64,000 nt of DNA from Nonomuraea sp. NEAU-A123 (GTDB lineage: Bacteria; Actinomycetota; Actinomycetes; Streptosporangiales; Streptosporangiaceae): positions 434,001 through 498,000 of the forward strand of contig NZ_JAHFZZ010000008.1 of the NCBI RefSeq assembly GCF_018603905.1, written 5' to 3'. Shown piece by piece: positions 44,251 to 52,063 of this stretch. Position 1 is the first letter of the stretch. Each line of letters opens with the position of its first letter. The translations under genes and the position numbers were made by a program. The notes below the pieces were generated by a model. The model did not search any database and was not told the origin of the DNA. It saw only the letters and a list, made by a program, of their open reading frames with translations.

Positions 44251-44748
44251 CGTTGGCTGTAGGTATCCCTCGTGGGTCAGCAGCCAGCGCTTGGTCTCCA
44301 CGCCCTCGCCGCCGCTGAATCCGCCCAGCCCGTTGCCCGCAACGACCCGGTGGCAGGGCACCACGATCGGGATCGGGTTGGAGCCCATGATCGAACCGAT
44401 GCCGCGGGCCGGCACCCGCGATCCGCTCCGCTCGGCCAGCTCGCCGTAGGTGACGGCGGTGCCGTACGGGATGCCGTGCAGGGTCTTCAGCACCTGCCGC
44501 CGCGACCCCGAGGTCAGCCGCCAGTCGATCGGGGTCTCGAACGTCCGCAGGTCGCCGGCGAAGTAGGCGTTCAGCTCGGCGACGGCGAAGGCCGTGCGCT
44601 CGGGGTCGTCCACCTCGGTCAGATCCGAGAGCCGCTCACCCGGATGCGTCCTGGAACCCCACCCCGTGGCCGCCAGGCCGACCTCGGTCACGGCCAGCAC
44701 GAACGGCCCTACCGGCGTCGGCACCTCGGCGAACGCGACCGTACCCAT
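44236..44748 (-). CDS. ogt: Methylated-DNA--protein-cysteine methyltransferase
   Basis: A suicide DNA-repair protein that removes methyl from O6-methylguanine. It has 170 residues from the ATG at 44748 (GGGGAGG at proper spacing; ATG 44751 is adjacent). The active-site PCHRVVAGNGLGGFSGG, HTH ERSGSRVPARGIGSIMGSNP and LLTHEGYL are complete. A degenerate second ogt N-terminus occurs at 49457-49639. Confidence 0.94.
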   Translation of the reverse strand: MGTVAFAEVPTPVGPFVLAVTEVGLAATGWGSRTHPGERLSDLTEVDDPERTAFAVAELNAYFAGDLRTFETPIDWRLTSGSRRQVLKTLHGIPYGTAVTYGELAERSGSRVPARGIGSIMGSNPIPIVVPCHRVVAGNGLGGFSGGEGVETKRWLLTHEGYLQPTLLDL

Positions 44749-45082
44749 CATGTCCTCCCCTGGGGGAATTGCTCCCGGCCTAAACACTAGGCGACTCCCG
44801 GATGGCCATGTGGCAAAGCCCCTTCAGGGCCGGGAATCCGCCACCCCCGGGCTCTGGCACACCACGGACGTGCTCGGTGAACGGGGACTCGTCCGCGTCA
44901 ACCAGCGTATGAAGCCCGCACCGGCCGGCGATCTTGGCGAGCTGGCCGGCTCACCGCCGAGCCGCGGCGCACGGCGGCGGACCTGAAGAAGACCGCGGCG
45001 GAATCCCGTACCGCCGTCCATGCCCTGAAGACCGCCACCAGGGAGATCAGCGTCTTGAATTCTCTGTGGTTCCCTGAAGGAA
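44749..45082. other. 334-base gap between ogt and the TnpB-like gene
   Basis: It has no convincing gene. On the plus strand, bases 44970-45090 read a short helical, Lys/Thr/Ala-rich sequence (DLKKTAAESRTAVHALKTAT) that ends in a stop near 45090, possibly a gene remnant. If the neighbouring TnpB-like gene has an omega RNA, it should lie at this 3' side. Confidence 0.35.
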
Positions 45083-47062
45083 TCAGGTAACTCGGACAGG
45101 CGTGGCCTGGCCTGGGCGGCTCCCGTGCTCGGTGAACGTGAGCACGGGGGTGGCTTTGGCATGGTGGAAGCCGATCCGGTGGTGAGAGTTCCTGACATGC
45201 CCTGTCCGGTACGGCTCGCGCCGTCCCGGCTTGGGTGCATGGCCCGCCGGACGCTGTCCACCGCCGGTGGGCGGTGGGGCGGGCACCGTACGCCGGTCAG
45301 GCACACGGCTGAAAGTCATCGAGTTGTTTCCTGAGTTGGCCGAGGTGCGGGTGGGCCGTTTCGGGGTGGGACGGTTCTTGGCTCTGTCCCGTGCTGCCGG
45401 TCGGGGGTGCAGGTCTGCTCGGGCGCGCCGGGCCGCCCGGGTGGGCTTGCGGGTTCGGCGGGCGCGGGCGACGTTGCCCTCTACGACGGTGGCGATGGTG
45501 CGCACCCCGGTGGAACGGTGGGTGCGGGTGGCGTTCTGGCCGAGCAGGCCGCGGGAGACGATCCGCTCGGCCGCTGCCCAGTCCCGATCACACGACAGGC
45601 CGCAGGCCGAGCACCAGGCCCACCTCCACCCCCGCTCGGCCACCCGGTCCGGGGCCGGGCAATGCTTGAGTACCGATGTGCCCTCCCCGCACCGGGGACA
45701 GTACCGGGAGGTGCCGCGCGCCGGGACGGTGACCACCGCGATGGCGTGCTTGGCCGCCAAGTGCCGGATCGCCTCGACGATCAGCCCGCGCACCTGCCCC
45801 GACAGGCGCGCGTTCCAGCTTCCTCGCCGCCCGCGCGCCTCCAAGGTGGCCAGATCTTCCACATAGAGGACCGTCGCCCCCGCGGCCACGGCCTGATCGA
45901 CCGCCCATCGCGCTGCAGACCAGGCCAGTGCCCTGTTCAGATGCCGGATGCGCGCACACAGCCGCTCATGCTCAACCCCGATGCGCTGCCAGGCCGTACT
46001 CAACGCGACGTAACGGGAATCAGCAGGCGTGATCCTCGCCAGCAGCCTTTCCAGGTGCCGGTGCTTGGCGGCCAGGTGCTCACGCTCGGCCCGCAGCCGG
46101 TGCAGCTTGGCCGACACACCGCTCGCATCGTAGGCGAACGGCCGCCCATCACTGATCACCCGGCCACCGGCCAACTCCCCGACCACGCCGACCAGCAGCC
46201 CGTTCAGGCCCCAGTCGAACCCGCACCCGACCCGATGACCGGTAGCGGGCGCGAAGCCGACCGGGATCTGGAACGGCAGATCGACGCGCACCCGGCCCTT
46301 GCTCACCCGCACGGTGGGGGCGCACAACGCTGCCTGCGGCGGCACCGTCGGCGGCAACGCGACCGGCAGCACATGCCACGCCCAGTCCCTGGCGGACGCG
46401 GGCGATTCGACCAGCGGAAGCCGCACCCGCAGCCGGGCGCTGCGGTGACCGATGCGCTGCAGGGTGAGCAGTTGCCGGTCGGCCGCCGCCAGCACCACCT
46501 GCGCCGCAACGTTCGGCGGCTCCTCCAACTCGATCAGATCAGCCGGCAACACCGCATGCTCGTCGAGGTAGGCGCGGATCTGCCGGGTCCGGTTGCGGAC
46601 GTCCGCCGCCGTCACCCCGTCCGGCAGCACCTTGCGCAGCGCGTCCCACTCGGCGCCGGTCCGCGCACCCGGCTTCTGCGGCCAAGTCGCCACGATCGCC
46701 GCCACCAGGCGGCGCCGGTGCAGTGCCAGCCGCAAGGCACGAGCGGCCTGCTCCTGCGCGCACCGCATCACCCGATCGCACACATGAACGACCGCGGGCG
46801 GGCTCACGCCCCAGCCGAGCCGGCGCAGGGCCATCCAGCCCTTCGATGGCAACACCCGCCCGTCCAGCCCCACCCCGGACGCCAAAGCGTCCAGATCAGC
46901 AGCATTCCACCGGGCGGCGACCAGGTGGGCGGTCAGGTCGCGTGCCAGGCCGCTCAGCCATGCCACCCGCCGCACCAGCAGGCCCCCCGGAACGACCTCG
47001 CCGCTCACCTCCGCCACCGCCGCATAGGCGGTGCAGGAGGCGGTCGCGATGAGTTCACTCAT
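45083..47062 (-). CDS. TnpB-like (IS200/IS605 OrfB) RNA-guided nuclease-type protein
   Basis: A 659-residue protein. RuvC-like residues are visible: D283 in CGFDWGLNGLL, E402 in VLYVEDLATLEARG and D494 in CDRDWAAAERI. A zinc ribbon (CPRC at 455-458, CSAC at 484-487) lies before the last one. The N-terminal 280 residues are helical and longer than in classic TnpB, and the C-terminal 150 are Arg/Pro-rich and disordered. No tnpA lies nearby. GGGAG precedes the ATG, which sits in an ATGA overlap with a small upstream ORF. The closest known group is the large actinobacterial OrfB homologues. Confidence 0.8.
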   Translation of the reverse strand: MSELIATASCTAYAAVAEVSGEVVPGGLLVRRVAWLSGLARDLTAHLVAARWNAADLDALASGVGLDGRVLPSKGWMALRRLGWGVSPPAVVHVCDRVMRCAQEQAARALRLALHRRRLVAAIVATWPQKPGARTGAEWDALRKVLPDGVTAADVRNRTRQIRAYLDEHAVLPADLIELEEPPNVAAQVVLAAADRQLLTLQRIGHRSARLRVRLPLVESPASARDWAWHVLPVALPPTVPPQAALCAPTVRVSKGRVRVDLPFQIPVGFAPATGHRVGCGFDWGLNGLLVGVVGELAGGRVISDGRPFAYDASGVSAKLHRLRAEREHLAAKHRHLERLLARITPADSRYVALSTAWQRIGVEHERLCARIRHLNRALAWSAARWAVDQAVAAGATVLYVEDLATLEARGRRGSWNARLSGQVRGLIVEAIRHLAAKHAIAVVTVPARGTSRYCPRCGEGTSVLKHCPAPDRVAERGWRWAWCSACGLSCDRDWAAAERIVSRGLLGQNATRTHRSTGVRTIATVVEGNVARARRTRKPTRAARRARADLHPRPAARDRAKNRPTPKRPTRTSANSGNNSMTFSRVPDRRTVPAPPPTGGGQRPAGHAPKPGRREPYRTGHVRNSHHRIGFHHAKATPVLTFTEHGSRPGQATPVRVT

Positions 47063-47256
47063 GCACCGCTCCCGTCTCGGAGGTTGGGCCGAAGAGGACG
47101 AACCGCGCTTGGATCGCCGCCCTCTGGGCACTGCCCGACGGCCGACGGCCGGCGACTTCGTGCGGGCACGAGGGTGCCAGCCGGGCGGCGGTCGTGGCAA
47201 CAGGTGCACCACGCGGTCAGCGCGTCGCGATCGGAGAGGAGCCGGTACACCCGCAT
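47059..47256 (-). CDS. Small ORF coupled to the TnpB-like gene
   Basis: A 65-residue ORF (begins MRVYRLLSDRDALTAWCTCC) whose TGA overlaps the ATG of the TnpB-like gene as ATGA, the usual sign of translational coupling. A G-rich stretch (GGAGGGGCGGGGG) lies upstream. It has four cysteines and is Arg/Pro-rich. No family recognised. It could be a real accessory protein or a leader that controls nuclease translation. Confidence 0.45.
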   Translation of the reverse strand: MRVYRLLSDRDALTAWCTCCHDRRPAGTLVPARSRRPSAVGQCPEGGDPSAVRPLRPNLRDGSGA

Positions 47257-47581
47257 GCCTGCACCCCCGCCCCTCCGAAACACAACCTCACGATCGGTAG
47301 CCGAAAGATTACCATTGGTTGACCTCAACGGGTAGAACATATGAACGACAACGTTCCGATCTGCCTGCATGGCCAAGGCCGGCCGCAGCCCGCCGTGTTG
47401 CGGGCGTGCAGGCTCAGCGGCGCCGCAGGCAACCGGTTCGGCGAGCGCCTCGCCAAACCATGGCCCGCCCTGCGGCATGATCCTGCTCGGCCCGACCGAC
47501 ACCGCCGACCAAGAGGAAACCTCGACAGATCATGGCCGATGTTCAGGTCTTCATAGCGAATATGAGCAGCAGTTCATACCC
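47257..47581. other. 325-base gap upstream of the TnpB-like module
   Basis: It is AT-richer at 47275-47340 (AAGATTACCATTGGTTGACC), probably the promoter or left boundary of the TnpB-like module. A 71-codon plus-strand frame from 47341 (MNDNVPICLHGQGRP) has no Shine-Dalgarno or homology that I recognise. No terminal inverted repeat found by eye. Confidence 0.3.
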
Positions 47582-48747
47582 TCATCCGAGGCATTCGTTC
47601 CTGCCGCCATTCTTCGGGGCGGGGCCATCGGCGGGGAGAGTGGGAGGGGTGTCCGTCCAGGTGGCCTTCTGGTAGACGAGCGCGTGGTAGATCGTCCCCG
47701 CGGGCAGACCGGCAAGCCCCTCGTCACCGGGCGGATTCCGCGACGCCTGCTCGACTACGACCTGCTGGAGTGCCAGCAGCCTGCCGCTCGACTCGTCCAC
47801 AATGAGCTGCTCCTCGCTCCGCCCGTCCCCCATCGTCCCTCGCCATCCGATGCCGATCCCCAGCCGCCCCTCGGCGTCCCGGACCTGGCCCAGGGCGCGG
47901 GTGCCGGGCAGACTCGCCACCATCCGGTAGAGGGCAGGCGGGTGCCCGCCGAGATCGGGGAGTTCTGGAGCAAGTCCAGCGACAGGCTCAGGAGCCAGGA
48001 CTCCTTGGTGGGCAGCGAGGCCCCCGGGGGTGGTGACGGCCAGGCGGCCATGGTCTTCCCGTAGGCGGGCCAGAACGACAGCAGCCGCTCCTTCAGCGCG
48101 TCCTGATCGCGAGGTAGATCGAGCAGTTCGCTGGCCGAAAGGGTGAGGCCCTGATCTTGAATCGGCCACGTACTGGGTCTGAACATGAATCTGGTACGTC
48201 CGAGCGGCGCCGTGTCGTTCCCGCAGTCGGAGTCGACGCCGCAGAGCTTGGGCGCGCCCGCCCGCCGCCATGCCTGCTCGTTCGCCGCCGAGGCCCGTAC
48301 GGTGGGCATGCCTCGCTCGGTGAACAGCATGTATGCCTCCGGGCCGCGCGGCACCCACCGGCTCGTCTGGACACGGGTCTTGATCCGATACCGGTTGTCC
48401 GGTGAGCCGATGACCTGCTCCCCGAGAATCAGGCCCACGGTGTGCCAGTAGCGTCCGGGCACCTGTTGCTGCCCGGACGCACGGTCCGCAGCCACGTCCA
48501 GGACGTTTGCGGCGGATCGGCCCGTCACCTGCCCGGTGACGGTGTCGTGACCCAACAGCCGGGGAACCCCCAGCACGGCGATCACTGACGCCATCGCGAG
48601 GGAGGCCACGACCGCTCCAACCCATCTGACCTGCCGCCCTCTGACCGGCGCGCCCAACTCCACGACCTGTGCGCGAGGTGTCCCGGGCGGGTCGAGGTCG
48701 GCGGGGCGGGCGGCCGCGAGGACGTCCAGGACGTTCTTCCGCTTCAC
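47582..48747 (-). pseudogene. CU044_5270-type membrane protein, frameshifted
   Basis: It starts GTGAAGCGG (VKRKNVLDVLAAARPADLD) in a GTGA overlap with the sigma gene, with one helix (WVGAVVASLAMASVIAVLGV). It then has the extracytoplasmic domain with LLSFWPAYGKTMAAW and SLDLLQNSPISAGTR. Near 47936-47942 one base appears missing. The other frame continues ALYRMVASLPGTRALGQVRD to a normal end at 47582. Repaired length about 388 residues. CU044_5270 proteins follow ECF sigma genes and probably regulate them. Confidence 0.75.
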
Positions 48748-49275
48748 TGCTCCTCCTCCGATACCAGCGCGCGCTGACCCCGTACCGCCGTCAAGCCGTC
48801 CATGGCCGCCGCCAGACGCCGCCTGGCGCGATGCAGCCGCACGAAGAAGGCCGACCGGGGAGCTCCCAACCACCTTGGCCGCCTCCACGGAGCTCAGCCC
48901 GTGCCACGAAACCAGCATCAGCACCTCCTTGTCCTCGTCGCTCAACGTGGCCAGCGCCCTCAACACGGCCGCGCGCTCCGCCACCTCTTCGGCCACATCG
49001 GGCCCGGTCTCGTCGGCCCAGCCGTGTAACGCGTCGTCCAGCGCCACCCGCCGAAGCTCCTCCCGGTGGACGTCACGGATCACGTTGCGCGCGACGCCCA
49101 GCAGCCACGGCAGCGCGGCCTTGGCCGGAATGTCGTCTCGCCGCCGCCAGGCGACCACGAACGTCTCACTGACCACCTCCTCGGAGAGCCGGCGGCCACA
49201 TCTGCTCACCGCATACGCGTACACGCGGGGATGGCACGCATCGAACAACGCGGCGAACCCCTCTTGGTTCAGCAC
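48744..49275 (-). pseudogene. ECF-type RNA polymerase sigma factor, frameshifted
   Basis: Region 2 (FDACHPRVYAYAVSRCGRRL, AWRRRDDIPAKAALPWLLGV) and region 4 up to LSSVEAAKVVGSS read in one frame. The expected RSAFFVRLHRARRRLAAAMD continues in another frame to the stop at 48744. The shift lies in the four-G run at 48857-48860, where one base is extra. The shifted frame happens to read on into the CU044_5270 gene. Either a real inactivation, a sequencing error or a slippage site. Confidence 0.78.
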
Positions 49276-49456
49276 CCAGGCTCCTTCACTGACACTTCAC
49301 CAGGTAGTGGTCGAAGGCGGGCCGGTCTTACCACTGTCCACAAGATTTCTGCCGCGTCCTTGCGTCACGTCCGTGCAAATTCTCTGGTGAAGGGGTTCGG
49401 CGGGTCTTCTCCCAGACGTGTTCCCAGATCACTACATGAAGGGGACAACTGAGCCG

Positions 49457-49639
49457 TTAAGCGTTCCGCTCGGCGACGGCGAAAGCCGTACGATCCGGGT
49501 CATGAACCTCAGCCAGGCCGAGGCGTTCACCCGGGCGCTCCCGGCGCCCCCTGCCCGACGTGGCCAGGCCGTCCGTGACGGCCTAGACGAGCGGACCGAT
49601 CGGCGTCGGCAGCTCAACCAACGCGACCGTGGCCATCAT
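49457..49639 (-). pseudogene. Degenerate ogt N-terminal fragment
   Basis: The minus strand reads MMATVALVELPTPIGPLV, stop, AVTDGLATSGRGRRERPGER and then AEVHDPDRTAFAVAERNA before a second stop. This matches the first 60 residues of the intact Ogt at 44236-44748 (MMGTVAFAEVPTPVGPFV, EVDDPERTAFAVAELNA) at roughly 60% identity. An in-frame stop and loss of the catalytic half show it is dead. It overlaps the start of rnz. Confidence 0.8.
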
Positions 49640-50540
49640 GTCCTCACGTGAGCTCGTGGTGCTCGGCACCTCCAGCGCGGTTCCAACCCGACACCGTAAT
49701 CACAACGGATACCTGCTGCGCTGGGACGGCCAGGGGTATCTGTTCGACCCAGGTGAGGGCACACAGCGGCAGATGGTGCACGCCGGGGTCAGCGCCAACG
49801 ACATTCACTGGCTGTGCCTGACGCACTTCCACGGCGACCACTGCCTGGGCGTGCCGGGCGTGGTGCAGCGCATCGCGCGCGACAAGGTCCGGCATCCCGT
49901 ACGAGCCGTCTACCCCGCCTCCGGCGCCGAATACTGGCAGCGGCTACGTCACGCCGCCGTCTTCGCCGACACCACCGTCATCGAAGAGCAGCCGATCAGC
50001 GGCGATCACGTCACCATCGGCCCGCTGACCGCGCGCCGCCTGTCCCACCCCGTCGAGTCCTACGGCTACCGCCTCCAGGAGGCGTCCAGTCGCCGCATGC
50101 TGCCCGACAAGCTCGCGTCGTTCGGGATCCGCGGGCCCGAGATCAGCGAGCTCCAGCGCACCGGGTCCGTCCGCGGCATCACGCTCGACCAGTGCAGCGT
50201 CCCCAAAGCCGGGCAGAGCGCCGCCGTCATCATGGACACCCGCCTGTGCGACGCCGTCTTCGAACTCGCCGCTGGCACCGACCTGCTGGTGATCGAGTCG
50301 ACGTTCCTGTCCGCCGAGAGCGCTCTGGCCAAGGAGTACGGCCACCTCACCGCGGCCGAGGCCGGCCAGGTGGCGGCCGAGGCCGGAGTGCGCCGCCTGG
50401 TGCTGACCCACTTCTCCGAACGCTACGGCTTCGCCGACGAACCCGCCTTCCTCGGCGAGGCACGGCGCGGCTACGACGGCGAGATCATCCTGGCCCGCGA
50501 CCTGATGAAAATCCCCGTACCAAGACGACGGCACCCGTAG
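49638..50540 (+). CDS. rnz: Ribonuclease Z
   Basis: A tRNA 3'-processing endonuclease of the beta-lactamase fold, 300 residues. Metal ligands are in THFHGDHCLGVPG, SHPVESYGYRL, AVIMDTRLCDAV and LVLTHFSERYG; the N-terminal VVLGTSSAVPTRHRNHNGYL is typical. There is no good Shine-Dalgarno before ATG 49638 (GTG 49629 is in frame), because the 5' end overlaps the ogt remnant. It ends 64 bases before the candidate RiPP precursor. Confidence 0.93.
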   Translation: MSSRELVVLGTSSAVPTRHRNHNGYLLRWDGQGYLFDPGEGTQRQMVHAGVSANDIHWLCLTHFHGDHCLGVPGVVQRIARDKVRHPVRAVYPASGAEYWQRLRHAAVFADTTVIEEQPISGDHVTIGPLTARRLSHPVESYGYRLQEASSRRMLPDKLASFGIRGPEISELQRTGSVRGITLDQCSVPKAGQSAAVIMDTRLCDAVFELAAGTDLLVIESTFLSAESALAKEYGHLTAAEAGQVAAEAGVRRLVLTHFSERYGFADEPAFLGEARRGYDGEIILARDLMKIPVPRRRHP

Positions 50541-50604
50541 GAAACTCCGCGACGACCGCGTTCGTCATTCAGGCGAGAACACCCCTCGACACGGGGAGGC
50601 CCCT

Positions 50605-50670
50605 ATGGAGGAAGTGCTTTACACGGCCGGCTGCGGCGGTGGTTCGAGCTGCGGGGGAGGCAGCCCGTGA
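50605..50670 (+). CDS. Candidate MNIO-modified RiPP precursor, 21 residues
   Basis: A 21-codon ORF: MEEVLYTAG followed by CGGGSSCGGGSP. A strong Shine-Dalgarno (GGGGAGG) sits five bases before the ATG, and the TGA overlaps the GTG of the DUF692 gene as GTGA. The frame is closed upstream at 50503 and has no earlier start. Two cysteines in a Gly/Ser tail after a short acidic leader suit substrates of MNIO enzymes, which commonly modify Cys. It recalls the CG-rich tails of TIGR04222 proteins found beside DUF692 in actinomycetes (from memory). Product unknown. Confidence 0.65.
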   Translation: MEEVLYTAGCGGGSSCGGGSP

Positions 50671-51482
50671 ACCCCAGCCCGGAGCGGCTGGGCGTGGGCA
50701 TCGGCTGGCGGGCCGAGCTCGACCTGACCGTGGAAAGGCTCCCGGGGGTGGACTTCGTGGAGGTCATCGCGGAGAACATCCGCCCGTCGGCGCTGCCCGA
50801 GTCGCTGCGCGTGCTCCGTTCCCGGGGCACGCCCGTGATCCCGCACGGCGTGAGCCTCGGCATCGGCGGCGCCGAACCGCCCGATCACCGGCGCCTCGCC
50901 CATCTCGCCGCCTGCGCCCAGGCTCTCGCATCACCGCTGGTCAGCGAGCACCTCGCCTTCGTCAGGGCCGGAGACCTGGAAGCCGGCCACCTGCTCCCGG
51001 TACCGCGCACGCGTGAGGCACTGTCGGTGATCGTCCAGAACGTACGGCAGGCGCAGGAGTCCCTGCCGGTGCCCCTCGCCCTGGAGAACGTGGCGGCGCT
51101 GTTCGGCTGGCCGGAGGACGAGCTGACCGAGGCCGAGTTCCTGCGTGAGCTGGTCGAGCGGACCGGTGTCGGGCTGCTCATCGATGTGGCCAATCTCTAC
51201 ACCAGCCAGGTCAACCTGGGCCTCGACGCCCGCGCGGCCCTCGACACGCTGCCCCTGGAGGAGCTGGCCTACGTCCACGTCGCTGGAGGGTACGCGCGCG
51301 ACGGCGTATGGCACGACACGCACACGACCGTCATACCGCCGGACGTCCTCGACCTGCTCGCCGAGCTGTCCGCCCGCGCGGAACCGCCCGGTGTGCTGCT
51401 GGAGTGGGACGCGGACTACCCGAGCGACGCCGTACTCACCGCCGAACTCGACCGGATCAGGGCGGCGTCACATGCCCGATGA
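50667..51482 (+). CDS. DUF692 / MNIO-family iron-dependent oxidative enzyme
   Basis: A 271-residue TIM-barrel enzyme of the multinuclear non-haem iron family (MbnB, TglH, ChrH relatives). Family motifs with probable metal ligands: H60, SEHLAF (H95), LALENV (E140), LLIDVANLYTSQVN (D173, N176), YVHVAGG (H204), HDTHT (D217, H219) and LLEWDAD (E246, D248). It is co-translated with a 21-residue Cys peptide upstream and overlaps a partner-like gene by 11 bases. It likely oxidises cysteines of that peptide (inference). Confidence 0.9.
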   Translation: MNPSPERLGVGIGWRAELDLTVERLPGVDFVEVIAENIRPSALPESLRVLRSRGTPVIPHGVSLGIGGAEPPDHRRLAHLAACAQALASPLVSEHLAFVRAGDLEAGHLLPVPRTREALSVIVQNVRQAQESLPVPLALENVAALFGWPEDELTEAEFLRELVERTGVGLLIDVANLYTSQVNLGLDARAALDTLPLEELAYVHVAGGYARDGVWHDTHTTVIPPDVLDLLAELSARAEPPGVLLEWDADYPSDAVLTAELDRIRAASHAR

Positions 51483-51936
51483 CCACGCTGTGGACGAACC
51501 CCGCGGACCGGATGACCGCGCCTTGGACGAGCGGCGCGCGCCTGATGACCGCGTTACGGAGGAACGGCCCGCGCCCGATGAGCACGCCGCCGACCAGCGG
51601 CGGCAGCGGCTGGCGGACGCGCAGCGGGGGCTTCTGGCGGCGCTCGTCGCCGGTGGGCCGCTCCCTGACGGCTTCGACCCGGTACGGCTCCGGATCGAGG
51701 CGGCCGGGCTGATCGCCAAGAGGCGCGGCCTCGTGGCGAGGTCTGCTCCGGACCTGGTGATCCGGCTCGGCCCCCGATTCGCCGCGCTCTTCACCGAGTA
51801 CGCCGAGCGGCGCCCCAAGCCCCCCGGCGGCTCCCTGGGCGACGCCAAGGCCTTCGCCGATTGGCTCGGCCTGCCGCTGAACCCCCCACCGGCCGGGCGA
51901 TGGGCCCGCTTCCTCCGCCGCCGGCCGATTTCCTAG
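51472..51936 (+). CDS. Partner-like protein of the MNIO enzyme (SCO6045-like C-terminal domain)
   Basis: A 154-residue protein. Residues 2-45 are four 11-residue acidic repeats (PDDRALDERRA type). The rest is helical with LLAALVAGGPLPDGFDPVRL and IAKRRGLVARSAPDLVIRLG, which resembles the SCO6045-like C-terminal domain found next to DUF692 genes in actinomycetes (from memory). MNIO enzymes usually need a partner protein to present the peptide, so this is the natural candidate. The stop lies inside the 42-bp array. Confidence 0.6.
   Translation: MPDDHAVDEPRGPDDRALDERRAPDDRVTEERPAPDEHAADQRRQRLADAQRGLLAALVAGGPLPDGFDPVRLRIEAAGLIAKRRGLVARSAPDLVIRLGPRFAALFTEYAERRPKPPGGSLGDAKAFADWLGLPLNPPPAGRWARFLRRRPIS
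51475..51606 (+). repeat. In-frame 33-bp repeat, four units
   Basis: Units of 11 codons start at 51475, 51508, 51541 and 51574: PDDHAVDEPRG, PDDRALDERRA, PDDRVTEERPA and PDEHAADQRRQ. They form a charged, probably disordered N-terminal extension on the MNIO partner-like protein. Confidence 0.88.
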
Positions 51937-52063
51937 GCCGGCCAGCCCGCTTTCCAGGCCAGTCGGCTTGCTTCCTAGGTCGGCCGACCCGCTTTCCGGG
52001 TCAGTCGGCCTGCTTCGTAGGCCGGCCGACCCGCTCTCCCGGCCAGTCGGCCTGCCTCGTACG
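51930..52063 (+). repeat. 42-bp tandem array between convergent genes
   Basis: TTCCTAGG-like unit starts recur at 51930, 51972 and 52014, with a partial unit at 52056, exactly 42 bases apart. Each continues CGGCCGACCCGCTTTCC and CAGTCGGCCTGC with small changes. It begins in the stop of the partner-like gene and ends at the stop of the LLM gene. Confidence 0.88.

Noticed and set aside
45407..47335. 642-codon plus-strand frame opposite the TnpB-like gene
   Set aside because: No start signals or domains; the minus strand carries the intact RuvC residues and zinc ribbon.
47755..49275. Natural sigma/CU044_5270 fusion protein
   Set aside because: The expected sigma C-terminus and its own stop exist in the alternative frame, and the downstream gene has its own GTG start in a GTGA overlap, so a frameshift explains the fusion better.
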